Origin: Macrostomum hystrix
Lineage: Eukaryota; Platyhelminthes; Macrostomidae
NCBI GenBank assembly: GCA_950097015.1
Contig: CATNEN010000011.1
Span: 5,050,501 to 5,114,500 of the forward strand
Length of the DNA: 64,000 nt
Direction: 5' to 3'
Positions 22,360 through 31,989 of this stretch are shown here, in pieces; position 1 is the stretch's first letter, and every line of letters begins with the position of its first letter. The translations under genes were made by a program, and so were the position numbers. Below the pieces are notes generated by a model, which had not been told where the DNA came from, did no database searches, and was given only the letters and a program-made list of their open reading frames with translations.

Positions 22360-24174
22360 ATGATGATTGAGCAGAGCCAGTTTCAGCAGGACCAAACAGT
22401 GCAGATCCAGAGGAGCGCAAATGTATTTCAAAATGCTGTGGTAAGTCCTGCTCTCATAGTTGATCACGTGGCACCAAAAAGCAACAACAATACTTCGTAG
22501 CAGCTCAGTTCACATGATTTTTAAGGACATTTTAAAGGTCAACATGAACGTTTCTTAAAACAAATTTAGGAGGCCAGCTCTTCGCCGAAAATACACTACA
22601 AAAAATAGAAAGCATTCTACGAGCGTATTTTTTCAGCTCAAATTTAGTGATTGTCATCTCTTTTGAATATTTTTCCTTATTTAATTCGTGAAATCTATGT
22701 GAAATCGATGTGTTTTCGAGTGAAAACATCGACTACACTAGGCTATGTTTTCTTCCTTTTCTCAACATGACCTCCACTCTTTTGGGCTTTGAAAGGAAAC
22801 TTTAGCTTTTTTCCTTTTTAGAATCTGCTTCCAATAAAAACGATCACCAATTTAAAAATAACAAAGCCAAAAGTTTCCATGGTGCATTTTTCGTAAAAAA
22901 ACCGGCAACCTAAGGTTTTTCTAAGAAACACAGTTTTACGTTCTTCTTGGTGTGTACATGTAAATCTGTCCTGACTTCTCATCATGAGGCAGTTGCTTTT
23001 AGTGGAGGCTTCACAATTTCGTGAGAAACCCTCTAAGTGTTTTCTTCGCGACTGCGCCCCAAACGAATGTGGCCTCGCCGAGGATTCGAGCTTCGGACCT
23101 TGTAGAGAGATTTGGACATGTCAGGCCCACAACTTTCACATCACTAAACTGCGAATTAAATTTCTTTACTTGCATAGACTTTTTACTTGATTGCGTACCG
23201 CTGATGACTATGCGTACAACAGTCGCCATCAACAATGCCCAACGCAGTTTGACCGCGTGGCCGCATCCGCCACATTGAGCCGCAATCGCCAGCCCAGCCG
23301 CCTGCCCGAGAAGCTGCAGAATCGTCACCGCGCCCTCAGCATCCTGCAGACCGTCCTAGGCGTCATCCTATTTCTGCTCGGCTTCGTCGGCATCACCTGG
23401 AGCAACCCGGCTTCGTTTTTAGGCAACGCCATCGGCGTCTGGTCCGGCCCCGCCTACTTCATCGCCGGCCAGCTGGGCTGCCAGGCCGGGCGCAACGGCA
23501 ACGCCAGCCGCTCCCGCAGGATCACCCTGCGCTGGTCTCTGGTCAGCTTTCTGTCCTGCGTGACCTCCTTCACTGTCGGACTGGCAGCCATTGTTTTGCG
23601 AGCGAAGAGAATTGACCTTCCGCCAGCACCCGTGGCTGTGACCGACTGCGTCAACCTGACTTTGATCTGCCTCGGCGTCTGCTTCTCCGCCGGACAGGCA
23701 GCCTTTGCCGGCCAGTGCGCGTGGCTCTGCAGCTTCGGCTACGTGCCCAAGCCCCCGATGGTGGCTCCGCCCGCACCGGGACTGCCTGCGATCTATATGA
23801 TCGATGGTGTTCAACAACACCAGCAGGTGCGCCAGCAGGGGCGCCCGAATCGACCAGTTTGCAATTCCACTTTTCAAGATCTCTCCAAGTGCGAGGTCTG
23901 CGGATGTTCCACATCGGTCGGAGCCTTGAAGGAGCGGTCCTGGGTGGGCAGCACGCAGACTGCTCTTCGGCCTCCCCTGCCACCAGTTCCGGTTCTGCCC
24001 GAGTCGATTTTGACGCCACCACCAGCCTACCAGGAGTGGCACACAATGGCAGAGGGGCCTGAGCGGTTGGATTCGTCGAATTCCTCATCACCAGCGGAAG
24101 TTCGCGAATGTCAGTCAATGATGACCTGCGCCGAAAGGAGAGGAAAGAATTTAAGAGTCCACTGGAAGCTGTGA
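22360..24174 (+). CDS. Four-TM (MS4A/ENTREP-like) membrane protein with C-terminal PPxY
   Basis: The main exon is 23248-24174, preceded by acceptor ACGCAG. The proposed first exon is 22360-22440 (ATG, 27 codons, donor GTAAGT), and both are phase 0. The predicted length is about 335 aa. TM1 is near 57-78 (ILQTVLGVILFLLGFVGITW), TM2 88-104 (GVWSGPAYFIAGQLG), TM3 121-144 and TM4 160-186. A roughly 150-residue cytoplasmic tail follows, rich in Pro, with CEVCGC and PPPAY near 284-288. The TM1-TM2 pattern, with W-S-G...F-I-A-G-x-L-G, is typical of CD20/MS4A-like and ENTREP/FAM189 tetraspans. PPxY motifs bind WW domains of Nedd4-type ligases, so a role in ubiquitin-linked trafficking is inferred. 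An alternative acceptor exists at 23222. The first exon is less certain than the rest. Confidence 0.65.
22953..23112 (-). mobile_element. tRNA-derived SINE, copy C (5' half)
   Basis: On the minus strand it shows AGCTCGAATCC, a good B-box match, then GGCGAGGCCAC, GGGGCGCAGTCGCG and the start of the CTGA...GAGAAGTCAGGA core, truncated 3'. It lies in the proposed intron of the tetraspan gene, opposite to gene direction, and is more diverged than copies A and D. Confidence 0.65.
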
Positions 24175-24290
24175 CTCATCATTGAGTGACGTTTTTTATA
24201 TCGATGCGCTAAGGAACTGTCGTTGTTTTATTCCAAGTTAAAGTCCCAGACACTGTCTAAATCTATTTTTATCTTTTTACGTCGAATTGA

Positions 24291-24296
24291 AATAAA
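24291..24296 (+). terminator. Poly(A) signal AATAAA of the tetraspan gene
   Basis: AATAAA lies 117 nt after the stop codon at 24174, in GAAATAAAATGATG. Confidence 0.6.
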
Positions 24297-25182
24297 ATGA
24301 TGCGCAAAGGGTTTTTCGAACCGCTAAAACACTTCTTAAAACAACAAATCGCTACTCGCTATCGCTAAATACCACTTACATTTCTCACTATAAGTAGTAG
24401 CCATTGCATTTAAGCTAATAGAGTTTTGCCAGCGCGTGCGTGCTTAAAAACATCAGCTATTTATATTTGCAAAAAAATCACTTCATCACGGCTCTATCGG
24501 ACCAAGGTATCGACCAAAGAAGCCTTATTATCCGTACCACTCGGAAATATTTGTTTATAGGAGGTTTAGATTTTATTAAATGATTGTAGTGCCATAATAA
24601 GTTTTCAATTCTGACTGTCTTGTCGTACAAACCATTGAAATTTATTTACTACTACGATAACAATTAGAAAAAATACTTATTTTGTATTGAATATTCGTAA
24701 TGTTCACAATGTGTAAGCATGGGTATGTACATCGGTTCGGTTTCCAAGAAAACACTCTTCTTAACCAGTTAAACAAACCGAATGTTCACTTAAAACAAAA
24801 ACAAACTGTGGCTTAGCAAAAACAACCTCTAAACACGCACTCAGAAACTAATCTAAAATTAAATTAGAGTAAACTGCTTTAGACTCTTCCCGTTGTTAGG
24901 GGCAGCGATTGTAAACAAAATCCCAGTGGTCGGCCTTTAAGTGGACTTTGGTTAGACAAACACAGGAAAAATTAAAGAGAATGGTCAGGTTGAGGGCCGG
25001 CTGCTTCTGTATGCAAACATTGATTGTCGTTTAGCTGCGTGTTTGCTTTCACCGCTAGCTGCTGCCGCCGAGATTGAGTTGTGAGAAGCACCCAACAGAG
25101 TCATATTTAGTCTAGAAGAAAGAACAACCGGCTCAGTTAGTCGTTCTCAGCACTGATTGCCGTTCCACTTAGCGGAGCAATT
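24297..25182. other. Intergenic and 5' UTR/promoter of the next gene
   Basis: AT-rich sequence becoming more mixed after 25000. No TATA box close to the ATG at 25183; the last 100 bp are probably 5' UTR. Confidence 0.4.
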
Positions 25183-28100
25183 ATGAGGTGAGTTCACACT
25201 AATTCTATATTAATTTCTCTCCTTCAATTTCACTGTTTAGTTGATGAAACTTGATCGATTTCTACCCGAAATCTGCTTTAGACTAATAACTCTCTTGTTG
25301 TTGAGAAGGCATAGGATGCTTGCGGGAATATATTATCGATTTTAGGTTGCTTTGGTGCTATAGTTTTCGAATATATTAGTTAATTTTATGCGTGTTTGTC
25401 TTAAAGTTTGTGGTCGCAAATGATTGTTTGTGTGGTCTTAGATGGTAGCTTGCGGTCTTAGATGGTAGCTTGCGGTCTTAGATGGTAGCTTGCGGTCTTA
25501 GATGGTAGCTTGTGGTATTAGATGGTAGCTTGCGGTCTTAGATGGTAGCTTGCGGTCTTAGATGGTAGCTTGTGGTCTTAGATGGTAGCTTGCGGTCTTA
25601 GATGGTAGCTTGCGGTCTTAGATAGTAGCTTGTGGTCTTAGATGGTAGCTTGCGGTCTTAGATGGTAGCTTGTGGTCTTAGATGGTAGCTTGCGGTCTTA
25701 GATGGTAGCTTGTGGTCTTAGATGGTAGCTTGTGGTCTTAAATGGTAGCTTGTGGCCTTAGATGGTAGCTTGTGGTCTTAGATGGTAGCTTGTTGTCTTA
25801 GATGGTAGCTTGCGGTCTTAGATGGTAGCTTGTGGTCTTAGATGGTAGCTTGCGGTCTTAGATGGTAGCTTGCGGTCTTAGATGGTAGCTTGTGGTCTTA
25901 GATGGTAGCTTTTGGTCTTAGATGGTAGCTTGTGGCCTTAGATGGTAGCTTGTGGTCTTAGATGGTAGCTTGCGGTCTTAGATGGTAGCTTGCGGTCTTA
26001 GATGGTAGCTTGTGGTCTTAGATGGTAGCTTTTGGTCTTAGATAGTAGCTTTTGGTCTTAGATGGTAGCTTGTTGTCTTAGATGGTAGCTTGTGGTCTTA
26101 GATGGTAGCTTTTGGTCTTAGATGGTAGCTTGTGGTCTTAGATGGTAGCTTGCGGTCTTAGATGGTAGCTTCTGGCCTTAGATGGTAGCTTGTGGTCTTA
26201 GATGGTAGGTTGTGGCCTTAGATGGTAGCTTGTGGCCTTAGATGGTAGCTTGTGGTCTTAGATGGTAGCTTGCGGTCTTAGATGGTAGCTTGCGGTCTTA
26301 GATGGTAGCTTGTGGTCTTAGATGGTAGCTTTTGGTCTTAGATGGTAGCTTGTGACCTTAGATGGTAGCTTGTGGTCTTAGATGGTAGCTTGTGGTCTTA
26401 GATGGTAGCTTGTGGCCTTAGATGGTAGGTTGTGGTCTAATTTGGTAGGTTGTGGCTTAATTTGGTAGGTTGTGGTCTTAGATGGAAGCTTGTTGCCTTA
26501 GATGGTAGATTGTGGCCTTAGATGGTAGCTTGTGGTCTTAGATGGTAGCTTGTGGTCTTAGATGGTAGCTTGTGGTCTTAGATGGTAGCTTGTGGTCTTA
26601 GATGGTAGCTTGTGGCCTTAGATGGTAGGTTGTGGTCTTAGATGGTAGCTTGTGGTCTTAGATGGTAGCTTGTGGTCTTAGATGGTAGCTTGTGGTCTTA
26701 GATGGTAGCTTGTGGTCTTAGATGGTAGCTTGTGGTCTTAGATGGTAGCTTGTGGTCTTAGATGGTAGCTTCTGGCCTTAGATGGTAGCTTGTGGTCTTA
26801 GATGGTAGGTTGTGGCCTTAGATGGTAGGTTGTGGTCTTAGATAGTAGCTTTTGGTCTTAGATAGTAGCTTTTGGTCTTAGATGGTAGCTTGTGGCCTTA
26901 GATGGTAGCTTGTGGTCTTAGATGGTAGCTTGCGGTCTTAGATGGTAGCTTGCGGTCTTAGATGGTAGCTTGTGGTCTTAGATGGTAGCTTTTGGTCTTA
27001 GATGGTAGCTTGTGACCTTAGATGGTAGCTTGTGGTCTTAGATGGTAGCTTGTGGTCTTAGATGGTAGCTTGTGGCCTTAGATGGTAGGTTGTGGTCTAA
27101 TTTGGTAGGTTGTGGCTTAATTTGGTAGGTTGTGGTCTTAGATGGAAGCTTGTTGCCTTAGATGGTAGATTGTGGCCTTAGATGGTAGCTTGTGGTCTTA
27201 GATGGTAGCTTGTGGTCTTAGATGGTAGCTTGTGGTCTTAGATGGTAGCTTGTGGTCTTAGATGGTAGCTTGTGGCCTTAGATGGTAGGTTGTGGTCTTA
27301 GATGGTAGCTTGTGGTCTTAGATGGTAGCTTGTGGTCTTAGATGGTAGCTTGTGGTCTTAGATGGTAGCTTGTGGTCTTAGATGGTAGCTTGTGGTCTTA
27401 GATGGTAGCTTGCGGTCTTAGATAGTAGCTTGTGGTCTTAGATGGTAGCTTGTGGTCTTAGATGGTAGGTTGTGTTCTAATTTGGTAGGTTGTGATCTAA
27501 TTTGGTAGGTTGTGGTCTAATTTGGTAGGTTGTGGTCTAATTTGGTAGGTTGTGGTCTAATTTGGTAGCTGTTGGTCTTAGATGGTAGCTTGTGGTCTTA
27601 GATGGTAGCTTGTGGTCTTAGATGGTAGCTTGTGGTCTTAGATGGTAGCTTGTGACCTTAGATGGTAGCTTGCGGTCTTAGATGGTAGCTTGTGGTCTTA
27701 GATGGTAGCTTGTGGCCTTAGATGGTAGGTTGTGGTCTAATTTGGTAGGTTGTGGCTTAATTTGGTAGGTTGTGGTCTTAGATGGAAGCTTGTGGTCTTA
27801 GATGGTAGCTTGCGGTCTTAGATGGTAGCTTGTGGTCTTAGATGGTAGCTTGTGGTCTTAGATGGTAGCTTGTGGTCTTAGATGGTAGCTTGTGGTCTTA
27901 GATGGTAGCTTGTGGCCTTAGATGGTAGGTTGTGGTCTTAGATGGTAGCTTGTGGTCTTAGATGGTAGCTTGTGGTCTTAGATGGTAGCTTGTGGTCTTA
28001 GATGGTAGCTTGTGGTCTTAGATGGTAGCTTGTGGTCTTAGATGGTAGCTTGTGGTCTTAGATGGTAGGTTGTGTTCTAATTTGGTAGGTTGTGATCTAA

Positions 28101-29701
28101 TTTGGTAGGTTGTGGTCTTATTTGGTAGGTTGTGGTCTAATTTGGTAGGTTGTGGTCTAATTTGGTAGCTTTTGGTCTTAGATGGTAGCTTGTGGTCTTA
28201 GATGGTAGCTTGTGGTCTTAGATGGTAGCTTGTGGTCTTAGATGGTAGCTTGTGGTCTTAGATGGTAGCTTGTGGTCTTAGATGGTAGCTTGTGGTCTTA
28301 GATGGTAGCTTGTGGTCTTAGATGGTAGCTTGTGGTCTTAGATGGTAGCTTGTGGTCTTAGATGGTAGGTTGTGGTCTAATTTGGTAGGTTGTGATCTAA
28401 TTTGGTAGGTTGTGGTCTTAGATGGTAGGTTGTGGTCTAATTTGGTAGGTTGTGATCTAATTTGGTAGGTTGTGGTCTAATTTGGTAGGTTGTGGTCTAA
28501 TTTGGTAGGTTGTGGTCTTAGATGGAAGCTTGTTGCCATTTTTAATCTCCAACGTGAGAGGGCCGCAAAATACAGCGAACTGAAGCACGTCCGCGACCCG
28601 GTGACCGGCCGCTGCGTGGCTTGCGAAGCCCTGAACAAGGGCGGCTTCCTGGACTCCACCTATCACCCGGATGTCGGCCTCAACACCGGGGCGGGCCTGA
28701 TGGTGCAGCAGAACCAGAACCGGCCAATCACTCCGGTGGTTTTCGACCCGTCCGATCCGAATTACATCCGTGCGATTCGCCGCGGCAGCGTCTCATTGGC
28801 CAAGGGCCAAGGCGTGTACACCCATGGCGCGGTTCCGTCGGCGCAGTTCGATCCGGGCTCCTCACCGACGCTAGTGAAGCGCCAGTCGCAGCCGCAGATT
28901 CTTCTACTAGACGCTCAGCAGCCGCAGCAGCCGACTTATCGATTTGTTCAACAGCCGCCAACCGGCAATAGCAAAATTGTTCTGTGGCAGCAGGCCGGGG
29001 GCGGCCGCATCGAGCCGCAGCCGCAGCAATACGCCATGGCAACCGTTGCTACGGCAGCTATGAAACAGCCGCGGCAGCCGCCGCAGACAGTGTGGGTGCA
29101 ACCCGCGTCCACCGGTGTTGGGGCGGCCAATCTGCACGGCGCCAATTTCTACCCAGGCCAGTACAACGGCGGCCGTGGGGCCGGCGCCAGCACTGGAGGC
29201 AGCGGCTGTGGCGCCGGCTGTCGAGTCTGCTGCCTGACCTGCTGCTCGTGCTGTGTGTGCTGCCGGCCGAAGGTGAATAGCCGCGGAGCCGGCGGCGTCG
29301 AGGCGGGACCCAAGCGGCCCTACTGGAGCTACGATGACGGCGACTCGCGAGGCCGCTGCTGCAAAGGCTGGCTGATCGCTCTATGCCTTCTGCTGGTGGT
29401 GGCTGCCATCATCGCCGCCGTTTTGGCCGCCGTGTTCAGCGTTGAAGCCCAGTCCCAGACGGTGCGGCTGAACCGACGCTACCTGCTGGTGAACAATGAC
29501 ACTTTGTGCCAGCAGCAGGCCAAGAATGGCGGCACCACCCTTGCTGGCTGCGCTTACACCAGGGCCGCTGAGCTGGTTGTGGACTCAACTTTCACCAACC
29601 CCACCGTGATCTACTCGGCCGGGTCGCCCGGACCCCGGATGGCCATTGTGGCGACCGTCTTGGCTGCTGTTGCGGCTGCGGCCGTGGCTCATATCGGTTG
29701 A
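25183..29701 (+). CDS. Cys-rich single-TM membrane protein with hydrophobic C tail, unrecognised
   Basis: The proposed exon 1 is only ATGAG (25183-25187), followed by donor GTGAGT. Exon 2 is 28561-29701 after acceptor GTGAGAG. Both are phase 2, giving MRAAKYSELKHVRDP and a 381-residue protein. Features are: N-terminal 200 residues rich in Gln, Pro and Ala with no signal peptide; a Cys cluster at 218-236 (CRVCCLTCCSCCVCC), likely palmitoylated; a Cys pair at 268-269; one strong TM at 271-294; an 85-residue segment with NDT (314) and Cys 318 and 332; and a C-terminal hydrophobic stretch (362-379) like a GPI-attachment signal. If correct, this is a type II protein with a second C-terminal anchor. 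The intron is almost entirely a 20-bp minisatellite. I do not recognise the family. Confidence 0.6.
25434..28537. repeat. Minisatellite, 20-bp unit (GATGGTAGCTTGTGGTCTTA), intronic
   Basis: About 155 in-phase copies of GATGGTAGCTTGTGGTCTTA, with variants CGGTCTTA, GGCCTTA, GATGGTAGGTTG and TTTGGTAGG. The segment 26281-26580 recurs at 26941-27240, a 660-bp (33-unit) higher-order repeat. The last unit before the splice acceptor (GATGGAAGCTTGTTGCC) also occurs internally at 26481 and 27141. The array fills the intron between the 5-nt coding exon and the main exon. Confidence 0.96.
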
Positions 29702-31317
29702 CTTAGTTGGAGCAATGAGCGAATGAGCTGTCTATGATCTACTAATACCTGAAATTTACTGCACTCTCGCGTAATTATGTTAATTACGCAGTTGTCTTCA
29801 AGTTTCCATCGTCTATTTTTATTGCGAATGTGGCCAAGATTTGAAAAATATTTATTTCTATTGCTAAGCCCTACATTCTTTCTTTTCCTATTTTACATGA
29901 CCAAGCCTTAAGACTGTAAAATTTCAATGACACAAAAAATTATATGACCTATTTTGCATGACCAAGTTCAAATTTTGTATATTTTCAACAAAAAACTGCT
30001 CAAACTGATTGTTTTCTAAGAAAAAAGCTCAAATTGTGTACTTTCAATGACCAAATGCTCAATTTAGGTATTCTCTATGACCAACTGTTTAAAAGATGTA
30101 TTTTCTTTGAGTTTCTAAATGTTTTCGAGTTTAATATGACAGGTTTATTATCAAACTTGACAACACAGGTGTGGATAGATCTCTCTTGTCAATTTGATTT
30201 TCTTAATTCCTGTCGTTTTCGGGAATTTTTAAGAGTATGTACATCACAAAAAAGAACGATGCCAACCCTATTCAGTGTTTCCCTGTATCGCACCTTATTT
30301 TCCCAAAAATCTCTAAACGAATTCCTGTCAATTATATAATTCCCCCCAATCAACCAGCGACTTGACGAAATTATTCATGCCAATAGGCACTTGACAACAA
30401 GATATGCAGCAATTGGCGGGCACTGGTGCATAGGATGAAATTTGTTTTTTTTATAACCCTGCAGGTAAAAACTGGTTTAATGCGGTTCCCTTGGTGGGAA
30501 CTTTGCCGGGGCGGGGAATTCGGCGGGTACTGGGGGACAAAATTTTCTAGCCAGTCGGCTCGCAGGCAGGTGGCAACACCCAGTGCATCTAAACTAGCTT
30601 TGTAGAGTTTCCCCTTAAGGCTATACATCGCTTCACAGTGAGGAGAGTTGGTGTTTAGCTGCATTCTCAACGAGGCAAAATGTCCGTTTCTTTTTGCACT
30701 TTGTTGTGACACCATCGGCCCATTGTGGGTGCACTTTAGCACCAGCGGCTGTATTTCACATCAAATCCAATACACCATTACACCCTTATAGGGTGTAAAG
30801 GGAGAGGCCTTTCAATTCCAACTCGGTATTTGTCTATGGCAAAATCTCGCTTGTACAGGGAAGCTAGCTAAATAATCCTAGCCGTTAGAGAATAATTAAA
30901 AAACAAAGATGTTTCGAAGGTAGCTAGAATTGAAATCTACAGTCAGTTCTGGCTACTGTTTAAATGACCCATAGGTAAAGTACAGACCTTTAAGGTCAAT
31001 GACAATGTTAACGACGTTTACAATGGCGAGCCAAAGCGGTCAAAAACATCGGTCAAAAACTCAGATAGAAAATTGCCATAGACAACTACATTAGACGCAC
31101 AGTAAATCGTGCATCTAACACGCGCCAGCGTGATACAATGAACGACTTTACTTGGGAAATTTTAAATAAATTATTCACTAACCTTTTTCTGTCGTTATTT
31201 TAGTTAGTTGTACCCATAATCAGATTTTACCATAGACATTGCCGAGCTAAAGAAACCAGGCTGAAGTCGTTTGAAATCGATTAAAAAGGTATAATTTTTG
31301 TTTGAGTCTGAGTAGTT
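29702..31317. other. Intergenic, no gene seen
   Basis: AT-rich 3' flank. A short stretch near 30420-30780 is more GC-rich, but its ORFs show no recognisable domain. Confidence 0.4.
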
Positions 31318-31800
31318 TCAATGTGGATCTTTTGAAAAAAAACTGACTTCCTGCCTGTCGCTGCTGGGAGATGAGTTTTCAATTCTTGCTAGCTTTGCAA
31401 TGATGTGTTTTTTCTGAATTTGAAGACAGGAAACTATGGGTTTAACGCTTCTGTGTACCAAACCTTCTGGATCAATGAGCATGCCTGCTTCTGCTCTGGG
31501 CTCACGCAACTCCTCCAGCAAGGTGGAGTTAAAACTTTTCACCTGTTTTCGCCTGTTTAAACGCAAAACGATGCTAAGAAGCAAAAAATAGAAGGAGGCT
31601 TCTGAGGAAAGCTTATATGATGCGGCGGTGGTGATAATGGGGACAATCAAGGTGAGAGAGACTTCAGAGTGGGCTGAGAAGTGGAAAAGCAGTGGAGGAT
31701 AGGAGCCAATGGCCTTTAGTTTTATGCTGCTTGGAGAGGAAAGGCTGGTCCGGATGAAGGCCCAGCAATTCTGCTCCGGCGCTGCTGTCCGCAAACCCAC
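31318..31800 (-). CDS. Possible small protein, 160 codons, unrecognised
   Basis: One open frame with ATG at 31800 and stop at 31318. Its composition is closer to coding sequence than the AT-rich flanks, and there is a moderately hydrophobic middle (SLTLIVPIITTA...FYFLLLSIVL). It starts 190 bp from the divergent FAIM-like gene, so the two could share a promoter. No family is recognised and no splice sites are needed. It may be chance. Confidence 0.22.
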   Translation of the reverse strand: MGLRTAAPEQNCWAFIRTSLSSPSSIKLKAIGSYPPLLFHFSAHSEVSLTLIVPIITTAASYKLSSEASFYFLLLSIVLRLNRRKQVKSFNSTLLEELREPRAEAGMLIDPEGLVHRSVKPIVSCLQIQKKHIIAKLARIENSSPSSDRQEVSFFSKDPH

Positions 31801-31989
31801 CCACCCCAGTTGCCTATATTGGCTGAGCCAGTGGCTGAGCAGTTGTTAAACAGCATCAAAGCAGATAAATAAGGCTTTATACTTTCTGTATCGTCTCCAG
31901 CTCTGAAAAAAACGCTGGCGAACTCTGAAAGTTTTAAACTAAAGTTCTGATCGTTTGGTTATCAATATAACTTTCCCTATCATCCAACA

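Noticed and set aside
22184-22420. 78-codon minus-strand frame
   Set aside because: Opposite to the proposed first exon of the tetraspan gene, no family match and no context.
30371-30742. 123-codon minus-strand frame
   Set aside because: No recognisable domain, no splice or poly(A) context; possibly an old transposon fragment but unsupported.
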